NCBI GenBank assembly: GCA_027943335.1
Contig: BSBK01006350.1
Span: forward strand, 124,001-188,000
DNA: 64,000 nt
Source: Chamaecyparis obtusa
Lineage: Eukaryota; Streptophyta; Pinopsida; Cupressales; Cupressaceae
Direction: 5' to 3'
Position 1 is the first letter of the stretch, and every line of letters begins with the position of its first letter. Shown in pieces: positions 1 to 11,484 of this stretch. The translations under genes and the position numbers were made by a program. The notes under the pieces are model-generated. The model was not told the origin of the DNA. It saw only the letters and a program-made list of their open reading frames with translations, and did not search any database.

Positions 1-277
1 GCCATAGTCTCTCACAAAAAACTAACTTATCCATGTCAAACTCAAGCGTGAAAAACCATTTTTCTGTAATTTTTTGATATGTAGGCTCTATTTTTTTAAA
101 ATCTATTATTAATAAAATACCGCACTAATTCTTTCTATATCTAGACTTTCCACAGCTGTCTGAAAAAACTAGATGGGATCATGATAAAAAAGCCAATTTG
201 TTAATCTTTTTTTTAAATGGTGTACAAAAGACTTAGGCTAATGCTTGAGGCTAAAGACATTGCACATATTGACATAT

Positions 278-357
278 CAATCCCTTAACAGTCAGTTCAC
301 CTAAGGTGCACAGTGAATAATCATATTGACAACAATCCCTTGAGAGTCAGTTCACCT
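278..357. repeat. 25-bp direct repeat, two copies 55 bp apart
   Basis: Copies at 278-302 and 333-357 read CAATCCCTT(A/G)A(C/G)AGTCAGTTCACCT. The second abuts the left arm of the long hairpin. No coding content is seen in 1-353. Confidence 0.7.
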
Positions 358-952
358 CATAAAAATAGGAAGACTGTGTGCTTATATAAAATGTCCCCTA
401 TACTTGTATGAGGCAATTCTTCAAGTCCAAGTTTTAGACAGTGGATTTCATAAATGTATTATTTTTTTTGTGGTAGTGGAGCCTCACATTCCAGGTATTA
501 TTTTTCCATTTCTGGTTATATTTTATATTGCAATACATTCCACATGGTTTATGATCGCTCATAAATAGGTAAGGTTTTTTATTGTTTTCATAGCCTAACA
601 TCTAAGATCTCATAGGTAAAGCTTTTTATCCTGATCTCTGTAAGATGTTAGGCTAAGGTTTATGATCACTCATAGGTAAGGTTTTTTATCCTAAGCTCTC
701 TAAGATGTTAGGCTATGAAAACAATAAAAAACCTTACCTATTTATGAGCGATCATAAACCATGTGCATGAATGTATAGCAATATAAACTATAACCAGAAA
801 TCGAAAAATAATACCTGGAATGTGAGGATCCACTACCACAAAAAAATAATACATTTATGAAATCCACTCTCTAAAACTTGAACTTGAAGAATTGCCTCAT
901 ACAAGTATAGGGGACATTTTATATAAGCACAGTCTTCCTATTTTTATGAGGT
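354..952. repeat. Long inverted repeat (hairpin/foldback), about 250-bp arms
   Basis: The left arm, about 354-605, is the reverse complement of the right arm, about 701-952, with only scattered mismatches. The roughly 95-bp loop holds a partial tandem repeat of the inner arm (CTCATAGGTAA...TTTTTATCC...AAGATGTTAGGCTA), so the inner part of the arm appears to have been copied once more. No ORF spans it. A transcript from either strand would fold into a near-perfect duplex of about 250 bp, as in foldback elements, MITE dimers or inverted-duplication small-RNA loci. Which of these applies is not decided by the sequence. Confidence 0.8.
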
Positions 953-1529
953 TTTACCTAACTTTTAGTTAACCTTAGAATCTATCATTATCACCAACAT
1001 ACGATTCTTTTTGTGCATTCAATGTGTACAAACATAAATCCAACTAGTTAATAGACAAATAAATTCAAGTGTGTAACATATGACATGTCATCTATCATTG
1101 CAAATCATTTCTATATTTTCCAGAATTAGGTTAGCATCGATTAAAAATATTTAAAACTTACACTCATATTTTCCAAATCTTCTTTCTATATTATCAAAAT
1201 ACAATAAATTAAATTTCTCAAAGCTTCCCACAAGAACGCTGAATCAAGTTATTATAATAACAAAATTAAAGGAAAATATGAGAAAAAAATGTTCAAAGAA
1301 AATAAAACAAGAACAAGAGTAGTGCGATTTGTAACCGAAGCCTCCTGCCTCTTATATTTGAGTATGAAAATCTACTAGAGATGCAAAAGAATCCCATATC
1401 CCATCCTCAAAATGACCACCTTCTAGTATGCCATGAAGTTCATTTTCATTTAAAATTTGACTGTGATCGGGAACAGTAAATAATTTACAAGATGAAACAA
1501 TGGCAAAGCCTTCATGAAAAATCCAGAAA
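953..1529. other. AT-rich stretch, nothing recognised
   Basis: No coding similarity, RNA gene or clear repeat is visible. The short minus-strand open frame at 1352-1603 has no recognisable domain. Confidence 0.5.
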
Positions 1530-2262
1530 GTGGAAAAGGAGCACCAAAATGGATTTGTTGAAAAGGATTTAGAAACATTCTTCCAAATGAAATTGTAAGG
1601 CATAAAGCCAGATTCTATAACCTATACCAACATCCTCCTTTCCTTTGCTTGAATGGGAGCTTAGGAATAGGGTATGGGTGTTTGTCAAAGCGTAAAGGAG
1701 AGATAAATGCTACCAGATGTAGTTGCAATTTCTCTGGAAAATGTGTATGCAAAATGTGGAAGCATAGACAAGGCATGTGAATTTTTTGTCATGATACCTC
1801 AAAGAAATGTTTTCTCATTGACTGCAATTGTTGCAAGATATGCACAAAATAGACTTGATGAAAAGGCTTTAGAAACTTTTAGGAAAATGCAATTGTCAGA
1901 GATAAAGCCAAACTCCACAACCTTTGCCAGCATCCTCCATGCCTGTGTAAAAATAGGAGATTTGGAACAGGGTATGTGTATCCATCAAACATAATAGATA
2001 AAGGATTGTTGTCAGATGTGGTTACAACCGCCCATCTAGACATGTATGCATAATGTGAAAGAATAGACACATGAACCATTTGACAGAATGCCTAAAATAA
2101 GTGGTCTCATGGACTTCAATGATCGTCAGATATGCACAAAATGGATTTGTTGAAAAATATTTAGAAACTCCTCAACCTTTACTAACATCCACCTTACCTA
2201 TCGCAATATAGGAAATTTGAAACATGGTATGGACATTCAATCGAAGCATAAAAGAAATTAGA
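1530..2262 (+). pseudogene. Pentatricopeptide-repeat (PPR) gene fragment, broken
   Basis: The clearest part, 1707-1994, has PLS-type PPR features: PDVVAISLENVYAKCGSID, then a KACEFF...PQRNVFS stretch, then ALETFRKMQL...IKPNSTTFASILHAC and GDLEQGMCIH. Upstream (about 1530-1700) an earlier copy of the same unit is visible with stops (QNGF...KPDSITYTNIL). Downstream (about 2010-2260) a third copy is visible with further stops and a deletion (DVVTT...DMYA, MPK..VVSWTSMI-like, GNLKHGM). PPR proteins bind organelle RNA in plants. This is only about three repeats with no targeting peptide and no C-terminal E/DYW domain, so it is a degraded fragment, perhaps carried by retroposition or by an element. 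Family assignment is firm; function is certainly lost. Confidence 0.85.
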
Positions 2263-4206
2263 ATTTTTTTGGGTGTGTACAGGTTCCTCATTCTGTAATT
2301 TATCTAGGGTTTATCTTTTGCTAATTCTAAATTTGATCTAGGGTTTATCTTTTGCTAATTCTAAATTTGATCGTATGAGGGGGTTTTCATCAATATTTCA
2401 GATCACAAACCTTGTAGGCTCAAGAAATGTTACAGTTTGATAGAAATTACAAAATCAAATACAACAACTACCGAAGACAACTTCAAAAAATTTTGATAAA
2501 GTATGAGAATAATCTTTGGACATGAACACACAATGACATCTATGACATTTTAAAGGGTTTTAGTATTGCTTACCTCAAATCCACTGTCGTTTACTAATTT
2601 AGCTTTTTCAATCTACCGACGACTGTAAATGAAAGGCCCCCCCTTGTAGGGGGAAAAATTGAAAAGCATGTGAGTTTGACCCGAGGGGATTGAATCCTGT
2701 GCTCAACAAACAAACAGAGAAAGTGAAAACAAGAAGGGATACTATGTCTGGGAATACATATTTAGATATGGGTGGGCACAGAAGCTTTTAGCAAGCAAGC
2801 AGTTAGGAAATGCGGGTCGTTGCTCCTCTCAATACCTTGAGTTGAGGGAGATAGATGGCTAGAACGAAAAGTCTCGACGGTAGATGGTGATCAAGATTTT
2901 GCATTGAGTCAACTGGGTGCTGAAGTCTCCCGCCTTTCCTTTCTGGAAATTGATTTCCAACCAAGATTGAATGAACGGTGGCTCAACACTGCATTGCAAA
3001 AGTATTGACTATGTTCTTTCAATTAGGTTCCTATCCATCTATTTTCCTTAGCGTAGAACAAATTTTTTGACAACGATGATGATAATGGTGATATTAATAT
3101 TCATTTTGATGTTGATGATAATTGATTAATTAAAATGTTATGTTTAATAGAAGATGTGATGTTAGTACTTATCTTTATTAAAATAAATCATTCATAACTT
3201 TTTTAATGTAGTCTAAAAGTGTTGTGATATTTATGGTTTTAAAATAAATTAAAGTTGAAACAAATTTATAAAAAAGAGTAATAACAACTAAAGTTAAACC
3301 ATCTTAAATATAAGCATGAGTATTATTTAAATATCTAATTAAAGTCATATATTAGCATATCAAAATTGTAACAAAACATTAATTTCTAATTGTCATGATA
3401 GTTCTTATCAAAGAAAACTTTTAACTCAAATGCACTTGCATCGACTATTTTTTAATCATTTTTAATAGGACCAATTTATGCCAAAGGAAACCCAAAAGAG
3501 AAATAACAAATTGAACAAAAAATTTAAAATTTCAAACTAGAAAGGAACAAATGACGTGGAATGATAGCTCAATACCATATGCACTTGAAAATGTAAGGGA
3601 AAAAATCAAATCAAAGCTACACAATTTTAGTTGTTAATTGAAGTACCTTGCAAAGCTTTAAATGCTTCCCCTCTTGATAACTACCACAGTATAGTAACCA
3701 ATCTACTACCACAAATAACACTTTAAAAAACTTTGATAATGTATATGAATTATATGCACCTGATCTATATAAATTCTAACTGCAAAATGCATAGATGAAT
3801 TTTAAATATAGTTACCATTTAGAGATATTGGCAAATAGTGGTTGGAATAATGTTCACACAATAAGTCTATTGGTGAACACACAATATTGGTGAAATGCAA
3901 CTTCTAAGAATATAAGTATATGATATTATCAAATGTTAATGTCTAAAGGAGTATTAATCATTATTTAGTCATTTTTATTAGGGTAACTAATTATTTAGTC
4001 ATTTATTTAGTCATTTTAGTTGTGATTTTACCTGATGACCAAATTGGTCATTTATTTAGTCATTTGTATTTGTAGAACATGATCAGTTTTAATCACATGA
4101 CTAAAAAAATGGTAGAACATGATTAGTTTTAGTCACGTGACTAAATATTTTAGTCACATGACTAAAAGTTTTAATCACCTGGTCATTTATTTGCCAAATT
4201 CTACTA
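2263..4206. other. AT-rich intergenic DNA without recognisable genes
   Basis: No protein domain or RNA gene is seen. It contains an exact 34-bp tandem duplication (2303-2336 and 2337-2370, TCTAGGGTTTATC...), a short GC-richer patch around 2630-2710, and, near its right end, a cluster of TTTAGTCA words. Confidence 0.5.
4128..4167. repeat. Adjacent palindromes around CACGTG/CACATG
   Basis: TTTAGTCACGTGACTAAA at 4128-4145 is a perfect 18-bp palindrome containing a G-box core (CACGTG). It is followed at 4148-4167 by the 20-bp near-palindrome TTTTAGTCACATGACTAAAA. A half copy, AATCACATGACTAAA, lies at about 4091-4105, and single TTTAGTCA words occur from 3965 on. This could be an end or subterminal repeat of a decayed MITE, or a coincidental bZIP-like site. 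No gene follows for which it would be a promoter. Confidence 0.45.
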
Positions 4207-6256
4207 GTGGAAGAGGATAATAGTCAATTTAAGGTAGTTGTAAATAAGGCACAATCAATTGATGAAATAGCAAAGAATATCAAAGAAACATGAAGACTAG
4301 GTCACCCTAAAATGAATCAATATGTACATATGTCTACCGAGGATCAGGACAATCCAAAGGAAGAAATCATTGGCATGATAATTAAGTTTAGAAGGTTACC
4401 AGTTGAATTTTCAAGTTATATTACCAAAGAGATATATCATAAGGTATCAGGAAGGTGGACTTATGCAATGCATACCGAGAAAAAGATGAGGGAACGATCA
4501 TTAATCTTGGTAATACCAAATTTATCAGTAAAAAAAATTGAGGATATGATGAAACAATATGCCAACAATTTTTTAATGAAAGGAGGGGCAAGGAATATTC
4601 TACAAGGAAAACTTGAAGAAGTAGATGAAGAAAGTAAAGAAAAATGGATAAAAAATTTGTTCCCAAGGTTGAAGCAGAACAAATTGCACTTGTAGTTATC
4701 CCCGAGAAAGGTGTCATAGGACATGGAAAAGGTGTACATTCTGATTATGTTGATCTTATTGTAAAGAGGCCAATTGAAGAGCCCATACACATATCAGACA
4801 CAGAGCAGCTAGAAGGTCAAACATATGCAGAAGACTTCTATCATGTTGGCTACATCGAGGAAGAGAAAGAGGATACTCCCAAGTAGTTAGTCATTACCGG
4901 GAATGATGAGGTATTAATTGAGGATATCACCAAAGGTGATCCTAATGATGAGGCTAAAGAACCTGAAGATGTTACTATTTCTAGTGCCAAGAAAATCAAG
5001 GAATACAAAAATATCGAGGAAGCTACAACATAAATACTGAGTAATTTACCTATTTTGGTTCAACCCATAGACATTTCTACACAAGAGAAATCCAAGGAGA
5101 ACACACCCAAGAAACAGATGGATACTACCAAAGAGAAGGATGAATAAGGAAACAAGGATACCACCGAGCCTAAAATAAAAGAGGCAGAAGACAAAGGGAT
5201 AGAAATTGAAATAAATATAGAAGATTCTACTATAGGTACAAGGCTAGAAGGCCAAGGACCTTAGACCATGAAATAGTAAAAGGGAAAGACAAAGAGGAAA
5301 GTGTTTCCATCAAGAAACCACAGTCAAATCCAAAAACGAAGGCTCTAGTACCATATGGGAAGTCCCCTACATTAAGTTAATAGGAGAAGAAAAAGAAGAA
5401 GAAACATGGAAAATGTTCAGTCACCTTAGATGAAGTCATTGAGATACCTTCATGTGACTCGAGAACCTTAAACCCCAAAGCTCTCAGGAGATCTAGAGAA
5501 TTATGCACCGGGAAAGAAACTCGAGAGAAGCTGAGACAAGAGAGTAAGCATAAGCAAGTTCTTGAAGATGTGAGAGAGATATTAATGTAGGTTGTACCTA
5601 ATGACAATGCTGATGAGGCAACTCCCATCATTGACTAGCTTGCAACACTTACCGAGCACATCAATTTTCCAAATGTTGATGCAAGAAAGAAAATTAAAGA
5701 GAGACATGAGTCTAAAATTCAATTTAAAATAGCATATAAAATCAGCCAAGAAGTGGCCATTCATAAGGTGAAGTTATCTAAAACTATAACTGAAATTGAA
5801 ACTCTAATTCAGCAGACACTCACCACCTTGAAGAAGCTTTGCACTACCAAGTCATTTACTGCAGAAATAATAGAATAATTGAAGCAATTAGATGATTATC
5901 TATAGAAGAGTGCATAAAGCTTAATCAAAAAACTCAATGCATTTAAAGCACACTATGCAAAGGTCAAGCATATACATGGGTTAAGAAATGAGCTCAAAAG
6001 AGTAGAGGACAAGATAAAGGATCAAACAATTGATCTCCAAGAAAAGTTGTTACCACACATTGAGGTGATGTTGAGGCATGTAAAGAAAGCCAAGAATCTA
6101 GTAGCTATTCCCAAGCTATCAGTAGTAGATAATATATTTTACATGCATGCACAAGTTGGTCTGGAGAATATTTCCTTAGAGAGTTTGAAAGAGGAATGGG
6201 AAAACCTCTTAGCAGACTCGAAGAAAACCCATCAAAACATTTTTGAAAGGCTGTAA
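4207..6256 (+). pseudogene. Envelope-position ORF of the SIRE-like element, broken
   Basis: One frame can be followed for about 680 codons through roughly a dozen stops and at least one frameshift near 4640-4700. Intact stretches are at 4312-4695, 4644-4886 and 6047-6256. The N-terminal third has a compact region (RRLPVEFSSYITKEIYHKV, GRWTYAMHTEKKM), the middle is very acidic and lysine-rich, and the C-terminal third is helical and probably coiled coil (ETLIQQTLTTLKKL...LRNELKRVEDKI...), ending ...LADSKKTHQNIFERL. Position, length and coiled coils fit the extra 3' ORF of SIRE-like copia elements. No signal peptide or membrane anchor is evident, so an envelope role is not supported by sequence. 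Most stops are TAG/TAA/TGA where CAG/CAA/CGA fits. Confidence 0.5.
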
Positions 6257-6299
6257 GTATATATAATTTTGGCATTATTACCAAAAAAGAGGGAAGATA

Positions 6300-7616
6300 T
6301 GTATACTTACAAAGGAGAAAATGTATAGTTAGTATGTATACTTATCGAGGCATGTAGGCAAGGGGAGTCTCCAATTTTGAGTATACAATTTTGAAGTTTT
6401 GAAATTTTTCTTAAGGAATACATATGTGTTTTGGTCACTAATGCCAAAGTAGGAGAAAATTTATTTTATATGTTGTAATTAGTGTCACACATACAGTCGG
6501 TAAAGGAAGCAAATAGACTAGTCGGTCAACACACTATGTATAGTAACAAAGCAGAGCACTAGTTAGAATATCATAGTAACTGAACATAGCCATGGCCAAG
6601 TACTCATATCGAGCCAAATCATTACCAAGAACTGAGTACAATTATAACTGAGAATTCATATATACTGAGCATCAATAATTTATCAAGTGATGAATGCAGT
6701 GTATACCAAGTAAACCAGGAATGATATAGAATTTTATAATGGCACAAAATATAAGGTAAGTGGTTTACACCAAGCTAGAAAATGGTTTACAAAGATTGAG
6801 GTGAAGATTAAATGTGGATATAATCATTTAATTATTGATGATCTCCATGTAATGATGCTTTAGGTTATTCATTTGGATCATAGATCTTAGGTTTTCTAGA
6901 TGATTCCATAACCCTAATTAGGTCAAAATATTTGATATAAGAATTCTCAAGATATCATTTTGACATGTACCACACATGAAGTAGCCACATATAAAGACAT
7001 CTGAAGATCAGACAGGGTTGTGAATTTAAAGCATTGAAAGAGAATTCAAGGATTGAATCAACATTAGATCAGAAGGATACATAGTAGAATTCAAAGAAGA
7101 AATCTGTCACAACAATGTGATAATAGTTAAGTACTTTCCAACAATTGTGGCAGAACTTAAATTTCTTAACAGAGTAGACCTAACAACTCTTTTTATAAAT
7201 ATCTTAACCAAGTGTAGACTTAATTGTGTTGTTTAAATCCTTTAATTAGGTAGATCCTCACATATCTTAATTATTACTCCTAAGAGAGTAAGATCATCAG
7301 AAGTGATCAAACATTGTAGCCTTAACTGAAAAACTTTATTACTTTAGTTAGTGAAGATTTGTGGGTGTCATCCCCATTGTATTTTTTACCTTCTAACAAG
7401 GGCTTCTACAATACCAAAATACTTGTGTATTGTGTATGAAGTTCATGGTTGTTTACATGTTAGATTAGAAAGCATTTCATATTTTCCATAGTACAATAAA
7501 TGGATGAAAAAAATAACATGTCAATCGGTTAATGAATTACATCGTTTTAAGGATTTAGTTAAAAAGTTATTGAGGTTACTGATTCACCCCTCCCCTCTCA
7601 GTAACTCAACTTTCCA
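6300..7616 (+). repeat. 3' LTR of the SIRE-like element (about 1.3 kb)
   Basis: It starts TGTATACTT just after the purine tract and ends ...CTCAACTTTCCA. Near the end it has the typical GATTCACCCCTCCCCTCTCAG tract. Upstream of that lies a 'GTGGGTGTCATCCCCATTG...ACCTTCTAACAAGGGCTTC' block that aligns with the minus-strand LTR at 62961-64000. A TATAAAG word at about 6990 and an AATAAA at about 7496 fit an LTR promoter and poly(A) signal. No 5' LTR partner is in the window. Confidence 0.6.
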
Positions 7617-7982
7617 TAATCCCAATAGGTACCAAGCATACTACCAATCTAACATCCCAAGACTTTTCCAATCTCTAACTATCTTTTTTCAGTAGTGTTA
7701 AAAACTTAGATATAAATCTTACTCTAATTGATAAACTATCTAGAAGCATTCCCATAACTATTCAGAGATCTTTAATATTTCTAGATTCCTTCACTGAAGC
7801 TTCTCCCATAACAACCAAGTCATCAAAAAATTGTTGATGAGAACAAATTTTATTACCTGATGAAGGTTTTAGACCTTTAAGCCCCCTTATCTCAACAAGT
7901 CAAGCTATGTATCTTCCAAAACATTTAGCCATAATAACCAAAAGCATAGAGGAGAGTGGGTCACCATGTTTTAATCCCCTGG
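7617..7982 (-). pseudogene. LINE1 ORF2, reverse-transcriptase palm (distal segment)
   Basis: On the minus strand this continues the RT of the LINE at 18002-21972, which is split by element C. Readable blocks: GLKHGDPLSSML, MAKCFGRYI, LKGLKPSSGNKI, SHQQFFDDLVVMGEASVKE. The catalytic box reads FFDD rather than the usual F/YADD. It aligns closely with LINE3 at 53700-54060, so the two belong to one subfamily. The thumb, zinc-finger, RNase H and tail are missing because the sequence ends at the copia LTR at 7616. The frame has several TAG/TAA stops. Confidence 0.85.
7978..7982. other. Target-site duplication of element C, left copy (CCTGG)
   Basis: CCTGG directly precedes the 5' LTR and is repeated at 18002-18006 directly after the 3' LTR. 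Joining the flanks at one copy restores the LINE1 reading (CCCCTGGAAGATTTGA...), matching LINE3 at about 54048, which proves the insertion. Confidence 0.95.
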
Positions 7983-9010
7983 TGTATGCACCCTAAAATG
8001 GTCGCCTAGACTTTGGGCCCCATTTATTCAATTTATCAACCCTGAATCATTTTTATCAATAATCAATATTTTCAACAATATCAATCTCTTGATCAAATCC
8101 TAATTTCGATCATATATTGGATTTTTATCCTTGGGCTAACCATTTATCCTAAGTCTTTATTTAATTAAAAGGAATATTTCCTCCCCTTTCAATTAAATAA
8201 AAAAAGCCCCACTTTCCTCTTATCCTAAGTTGCACAAATAAAACATTATTCCTATTTTATAAAAAGGGAAAAAGCACTTTTTGTCTCACATGAGGCTCAA
8301 AAGTCAACACTTCACTCTCATTGGAGGATACTTGTGCACATGGATTGCTCCTCTTTCAACCTCCACCGCTGATTAAGACTTTTTGCCTCTTAATCTCCAT
8401 GGTCCATTTCACCTCATTTCTTATAAAAGGAGAGCTCTCTCCTCCATTTGCATATATATATCCATATTTTATGCTAATGTTATGCTGCAGGTTTTCTAGA
8501 TCATTTGGAGCTCTTTAAAGACATCCTTGCATCCAAGCTTTGAAGACATTGTTGTTGCATTTCATTTAGATTGCTTTCATAGTTGCATTCATGGCATCTT
8601 AGTATAGATTTCCTTTTATGCAATAGAATAAGCTCACATAGTCTAAATAAGAGGCATTGTAATCCATTGCTATTTCCTTTCATAGATTAGTTGCATTGTA
8701 CTTTCCCTTCATAGCTTAGTTTGTATTTCCATTTTCATAGCATAGCTTGCACATTTACATTTTCATCTTAGTTGCATTGCATTGCATTTCCATTTAGATT
8801 CTTGGAGATATTGGCATTGTTGCCCTTGTCTTCACTTGAATCTCTCATTGTATGGTTGACTAGCAAGGTCATGAGTTTATAGCTCTAGCTGAGAGCAATT
8901 TCCAATCTTGCAACTCCATGCATAGAGAGCTATGGATCGATTTGTGAGGCCTCATCCTTGAGTAACCTTACATGTAATGGTTCATAGAAGTGCATATTTT
9001 AGTGTGTACA
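7983..9010 (+). repeat. 5' LTR of element C (1028 bp)
   Basis: Begins TGTATGCACCCTAAAATGG and ends ...TTTTAGTGTGTACA, obeying the TG...CA rule. It matches 16974-18001 except for about four substitutions, two of them C/T or G/A at CpG. A TATA box lies at 8421-8430. The distal part is rich in TTGCATT words. Confidence 0.95.
8421..8430 (+). promoter_or_regulatory. LTR TATA box (TTATAAAAGG)
   Basis: TTATAAAAGG followed by GAGAGCTCTCTCC is the best TATA match in the 5' LTR. It is conserved at 17412-17421 in the 3' LTR and places transcription start roughly 30 bp on, inside the LTR, as expected. Confidence 0.6.
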
Positions 9011-9014
9011 TTTC

Positions 9015-9032
9015 TGGCGCCCACCGTGGGGC
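9015..9032 (+). other. Primer-binding site of element C
   Basis: TGGCGCCCACCGTGGGGC lies four bases after the 5' LTR. It has the TGGCGCC... form of tRNA primer sites in plant Ty3/gypsy (Tat/Athila-side) elements. Which tRNA it pairs with was not computed. Confidence 0.8.
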
Positions 9033-9126
9033 AGAGTAGATTAGCTTTGTCCCTTTAATTCTGCATTTTTCGTCACTTTCGGATTAATTTTCGGAAAAAT
9101 CTGCGTCTCTGGTTTTCTGTCTCAGA

Positions 9127-9350
9127 TTATCGCGCGACACTTCTCAGAAATAGCGCGCGATATACTTCCTGTCTTGGAGCGATAGTTCGCGCGGAAAAAG
9201 TATCGCACACCTATATTGAAGTCTATCGCCTGGCATCGGGCGAAGTATCGCCTGGCATCGTGCGAAGTATCGCTCGACTGGGGAAGTATCGCCTGGCTAT
9301 AGGAAGAAGTATCGCGCGATACTGGTGAAGTCTGAGGTATATCGCCTGAT
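9127..9350 (+). repeat. CpG-rich imperfect tandem repeats in the leader of C
   Basis: About ten occurrences of (G)TATCGC or ATAGCGC, spaced roughly 20-23 bp, with a core like AGTATCGCCTGGCATCG. The CpG density is far above the rest of the window, which is strongly CpG-depleted. Some units are self-complementary (TATCGCGCGATA-like). It lies about 115 bp after the primer site, where packaging or dimerisation signals sit in retroelement RNAs. The role is unknown. Confidence 0.75.
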
Positions 9351-11484
9351 CTAATAGTGAACTATTTTATATCTTGCAAGTTTCGGGTTCTTAGCTATCT
9401 TTTTGAAATTTTCCGAAATTTCCAGCGTTTTCAAATCCGTGCCACTCTGGAAAATGGGTGCCCATTTTTTTTTGAAATTTTGCAAATGGTATCAAAAGTT
9501 TAAGTGTGATATATCGTTGGAAAGGTTTTTCCGAGCCTAATCCAACCATGATGGTTTCATTTACAGATTTTATCATTTGATTAGATATTTTTGTAGATTA
9601 TCTAATTTTTCATGTACTAATCATTGGTAGATTTTGGATTTTGATTCTCCTAACTTTTGTTGGTCTAACAAGTTGTGGTTGTAGGTGCTCTCATTACTTG
9701 AAATTTGTCAAAAGAACGCATGTCAAAGAGGGCTACTAATGGTTTTTGTAGGGCTGCCCAAGCATAAAAACAAAAAAAAAAATTCTTGCTTGTTTATTTG
9801 TTTTCCTTTCAAGTGTGGCATTCACTAATTGTATTAGGAATCTTAATACCTTGTGAAAGGGATCTTGAGGTGGTAGGAGAAGTATGCTCTTCACCTTTAG
9901 GTGAATCAGAAAATCTTGACCCATCTTAAGGTTTTGGAAGCAAGGGGGTAATTGAACTCTTTGCTTGGTGTGTTTGGGAGAGATTCTTGAGATAGGGGAG
10001 TATGCTCTTCACCCTTGTGGTGAATCAAAAACCTTGAACCTCAAGATTTGATCCATTTTTGTTTAGTTTAGGAATCCTTTAGCGGGCCTGCTCTTGAGCA
10101 ATCAAGAGGAACGACCCAAGTGGGGACAACCTTGTCATCATTTTCCTTGGTGGCGAGTGATTCCAACTCACTATAATCTCAAGGCTATCAAGGACACAAA
10201 ACCTTGGTAGACATAACACTTGTCTTCGCTTGATGTAAGTACTTGTGGGATTGTGACCATGGGGAAATCATTGAACAAGAATGCTTAAGGTACTCTTGAG
10301 GCCGCGAGGTCCTAGTCCTTTATGAGGAGCAAGAGGGGTGTTGTGAACGGAAATTCTTATTAAGAACCATTAGATAGAAGCCACCCTCTTTTAGCCGCTT
10401 ATCTTCTTAGTGCAAGGATTGATCCAAGTGGTTTACCCGGATCACCTTAAGATACTCACCATATGTGTCCCTTTGGTTGTGTCATTTGACATTTCCATGA
10501 CAAAGCCAATATCTCTTGTGGGTAACCACTTGGTGTGAGGCAAGGGGGCATCAAGTTGTGGGCTAAGTTGGTAAGTATTGAGCCTTGACTTTTTAGGATA
10601 GATTTGCTTGAATTGTCTTCGGTTGTGTGATACCAGTGCAAACGTTCTTACATACAAACAATCGGTAGCATTCATAGGGTGCTTTTTCAATTTTGATATC
10701 ATAAGTGTTTGTCTTGGCAAGGTTTCTTTTGCCCTTGTTTCAAGTGTTTGAAGACATGTTTGATCCTCTACTGTTTGCAAACCTATCCAAGTGTTGTTGA
10801 ATTTGTGATTGAAATCAGACATTTTCACCCTCACATTCGGAAACTTGAAATTAGACCTTAAAAACTCAAAATTTTGCACAAATTGGTCAAGATCAACATC
10901 AGTATCACATTAGCCAAATGAGAAATATCGCATTAGAAGGTTGTTCTTGGTGAGAAAATTTATCTCTAGAATTGTGAGCTACATTCTTGGAAAATTCTCG
11001 TACTCTTATTGTCCAAATAATTTTCATTTAATCTCAATTTCAATTATATTTTGGCCTAGCCCAACCTCCTGGTTCAAAAGTGCAAGGGTAGTCACCCTTT
11101 GATTTGAAGCACCTCTTTGACAGTGTTGGTAAAGCCCCTTCTTCTATCTTTTCATTTCTCTTTGGACAATAGAGAACTTTGATTATCCTAGTTTGGTGTT
11201 GACATTTTGTGAGGTCATCCTATTACCAAGGGTCTTCTATTTTCAATCTTCCTTGGTCAGTCCAGATCTTAGATCCTAGGTGTTGTCATGTTGCTCAACA
11301 TCTCAATGAACGTTATGGTATCAATTGCACAAGATGGCTCTTAGTCTTCTTCTTTCTTTTCCATTTCCCATGTTCTTCTAAAGTCTTCTACTCCCATGGG
11401 AAATTCTTCTTCTTCTTCTTCTCCTTGATTCTTTTCCTCTTATTATCTAGTCTACTTTCTTCTATTCATCTATTCATTTCTTCC
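9351..11484 (+). other. Long untranslated leader of element C
   Basis: No domain is recognised in either strand. It holds two copies of a small hairpin with shared flank (TATGCTCTTCACC...GGTGAATC) at about 9885-9909 and 10003-10028. In these, TTCACC (9890-9895) pairs with GGTGAA (9900-9905) around a TTTA loop, and TTCACC (10008-10013) pairs with GGTGAA (10019-10024) around a CTTGT loop. A minus-strand open frame at 10442-10879 shows nothing recognisable. Confidence 0.55.

Larger units (their letters stand above)
4207..7616 (+). mobile_element. 3' part of a SIRE-like Ty1/copia LTR retrotransposon
   Basis: It consists of a degraded 3' ORF (4207-6256), then the phrase TTTTGGCATTATTACCAAAAAAGAGGGA, which corresponds to the 'TTTGGCATT..(CC)AAA..GGGGGA' purine tract that closes the internal region of plant SIRE/Maximus-type copia elements, then an LTR. 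The 5' half (LTR, gag, pol) is missing. The LTR abuts a LINE at 7617, so the junction is either an insertion or a later rearrangement. The lineage call rests on recalled features of SIRE elements. Confidence 0.6.

Noticed and set aside
1352..1603. Minus-strand 83-codon open frame as a gene
   Set aside because: No domain; it overlaps the decayed PPR repeat on the other strand.
1707..1994. Functional PPR gene
   Set aside because: About three repeats only, flanked by repeats with stops; no start context, transit peptide or C-terminal domain.
11209..11484. Upstream extension of the element C ORF with a hydrophobic leader (WLLVFFFLF...)
   Set aside because: The frame is open but has no ATG before 11485; it is a pyrimidine-rich leader.
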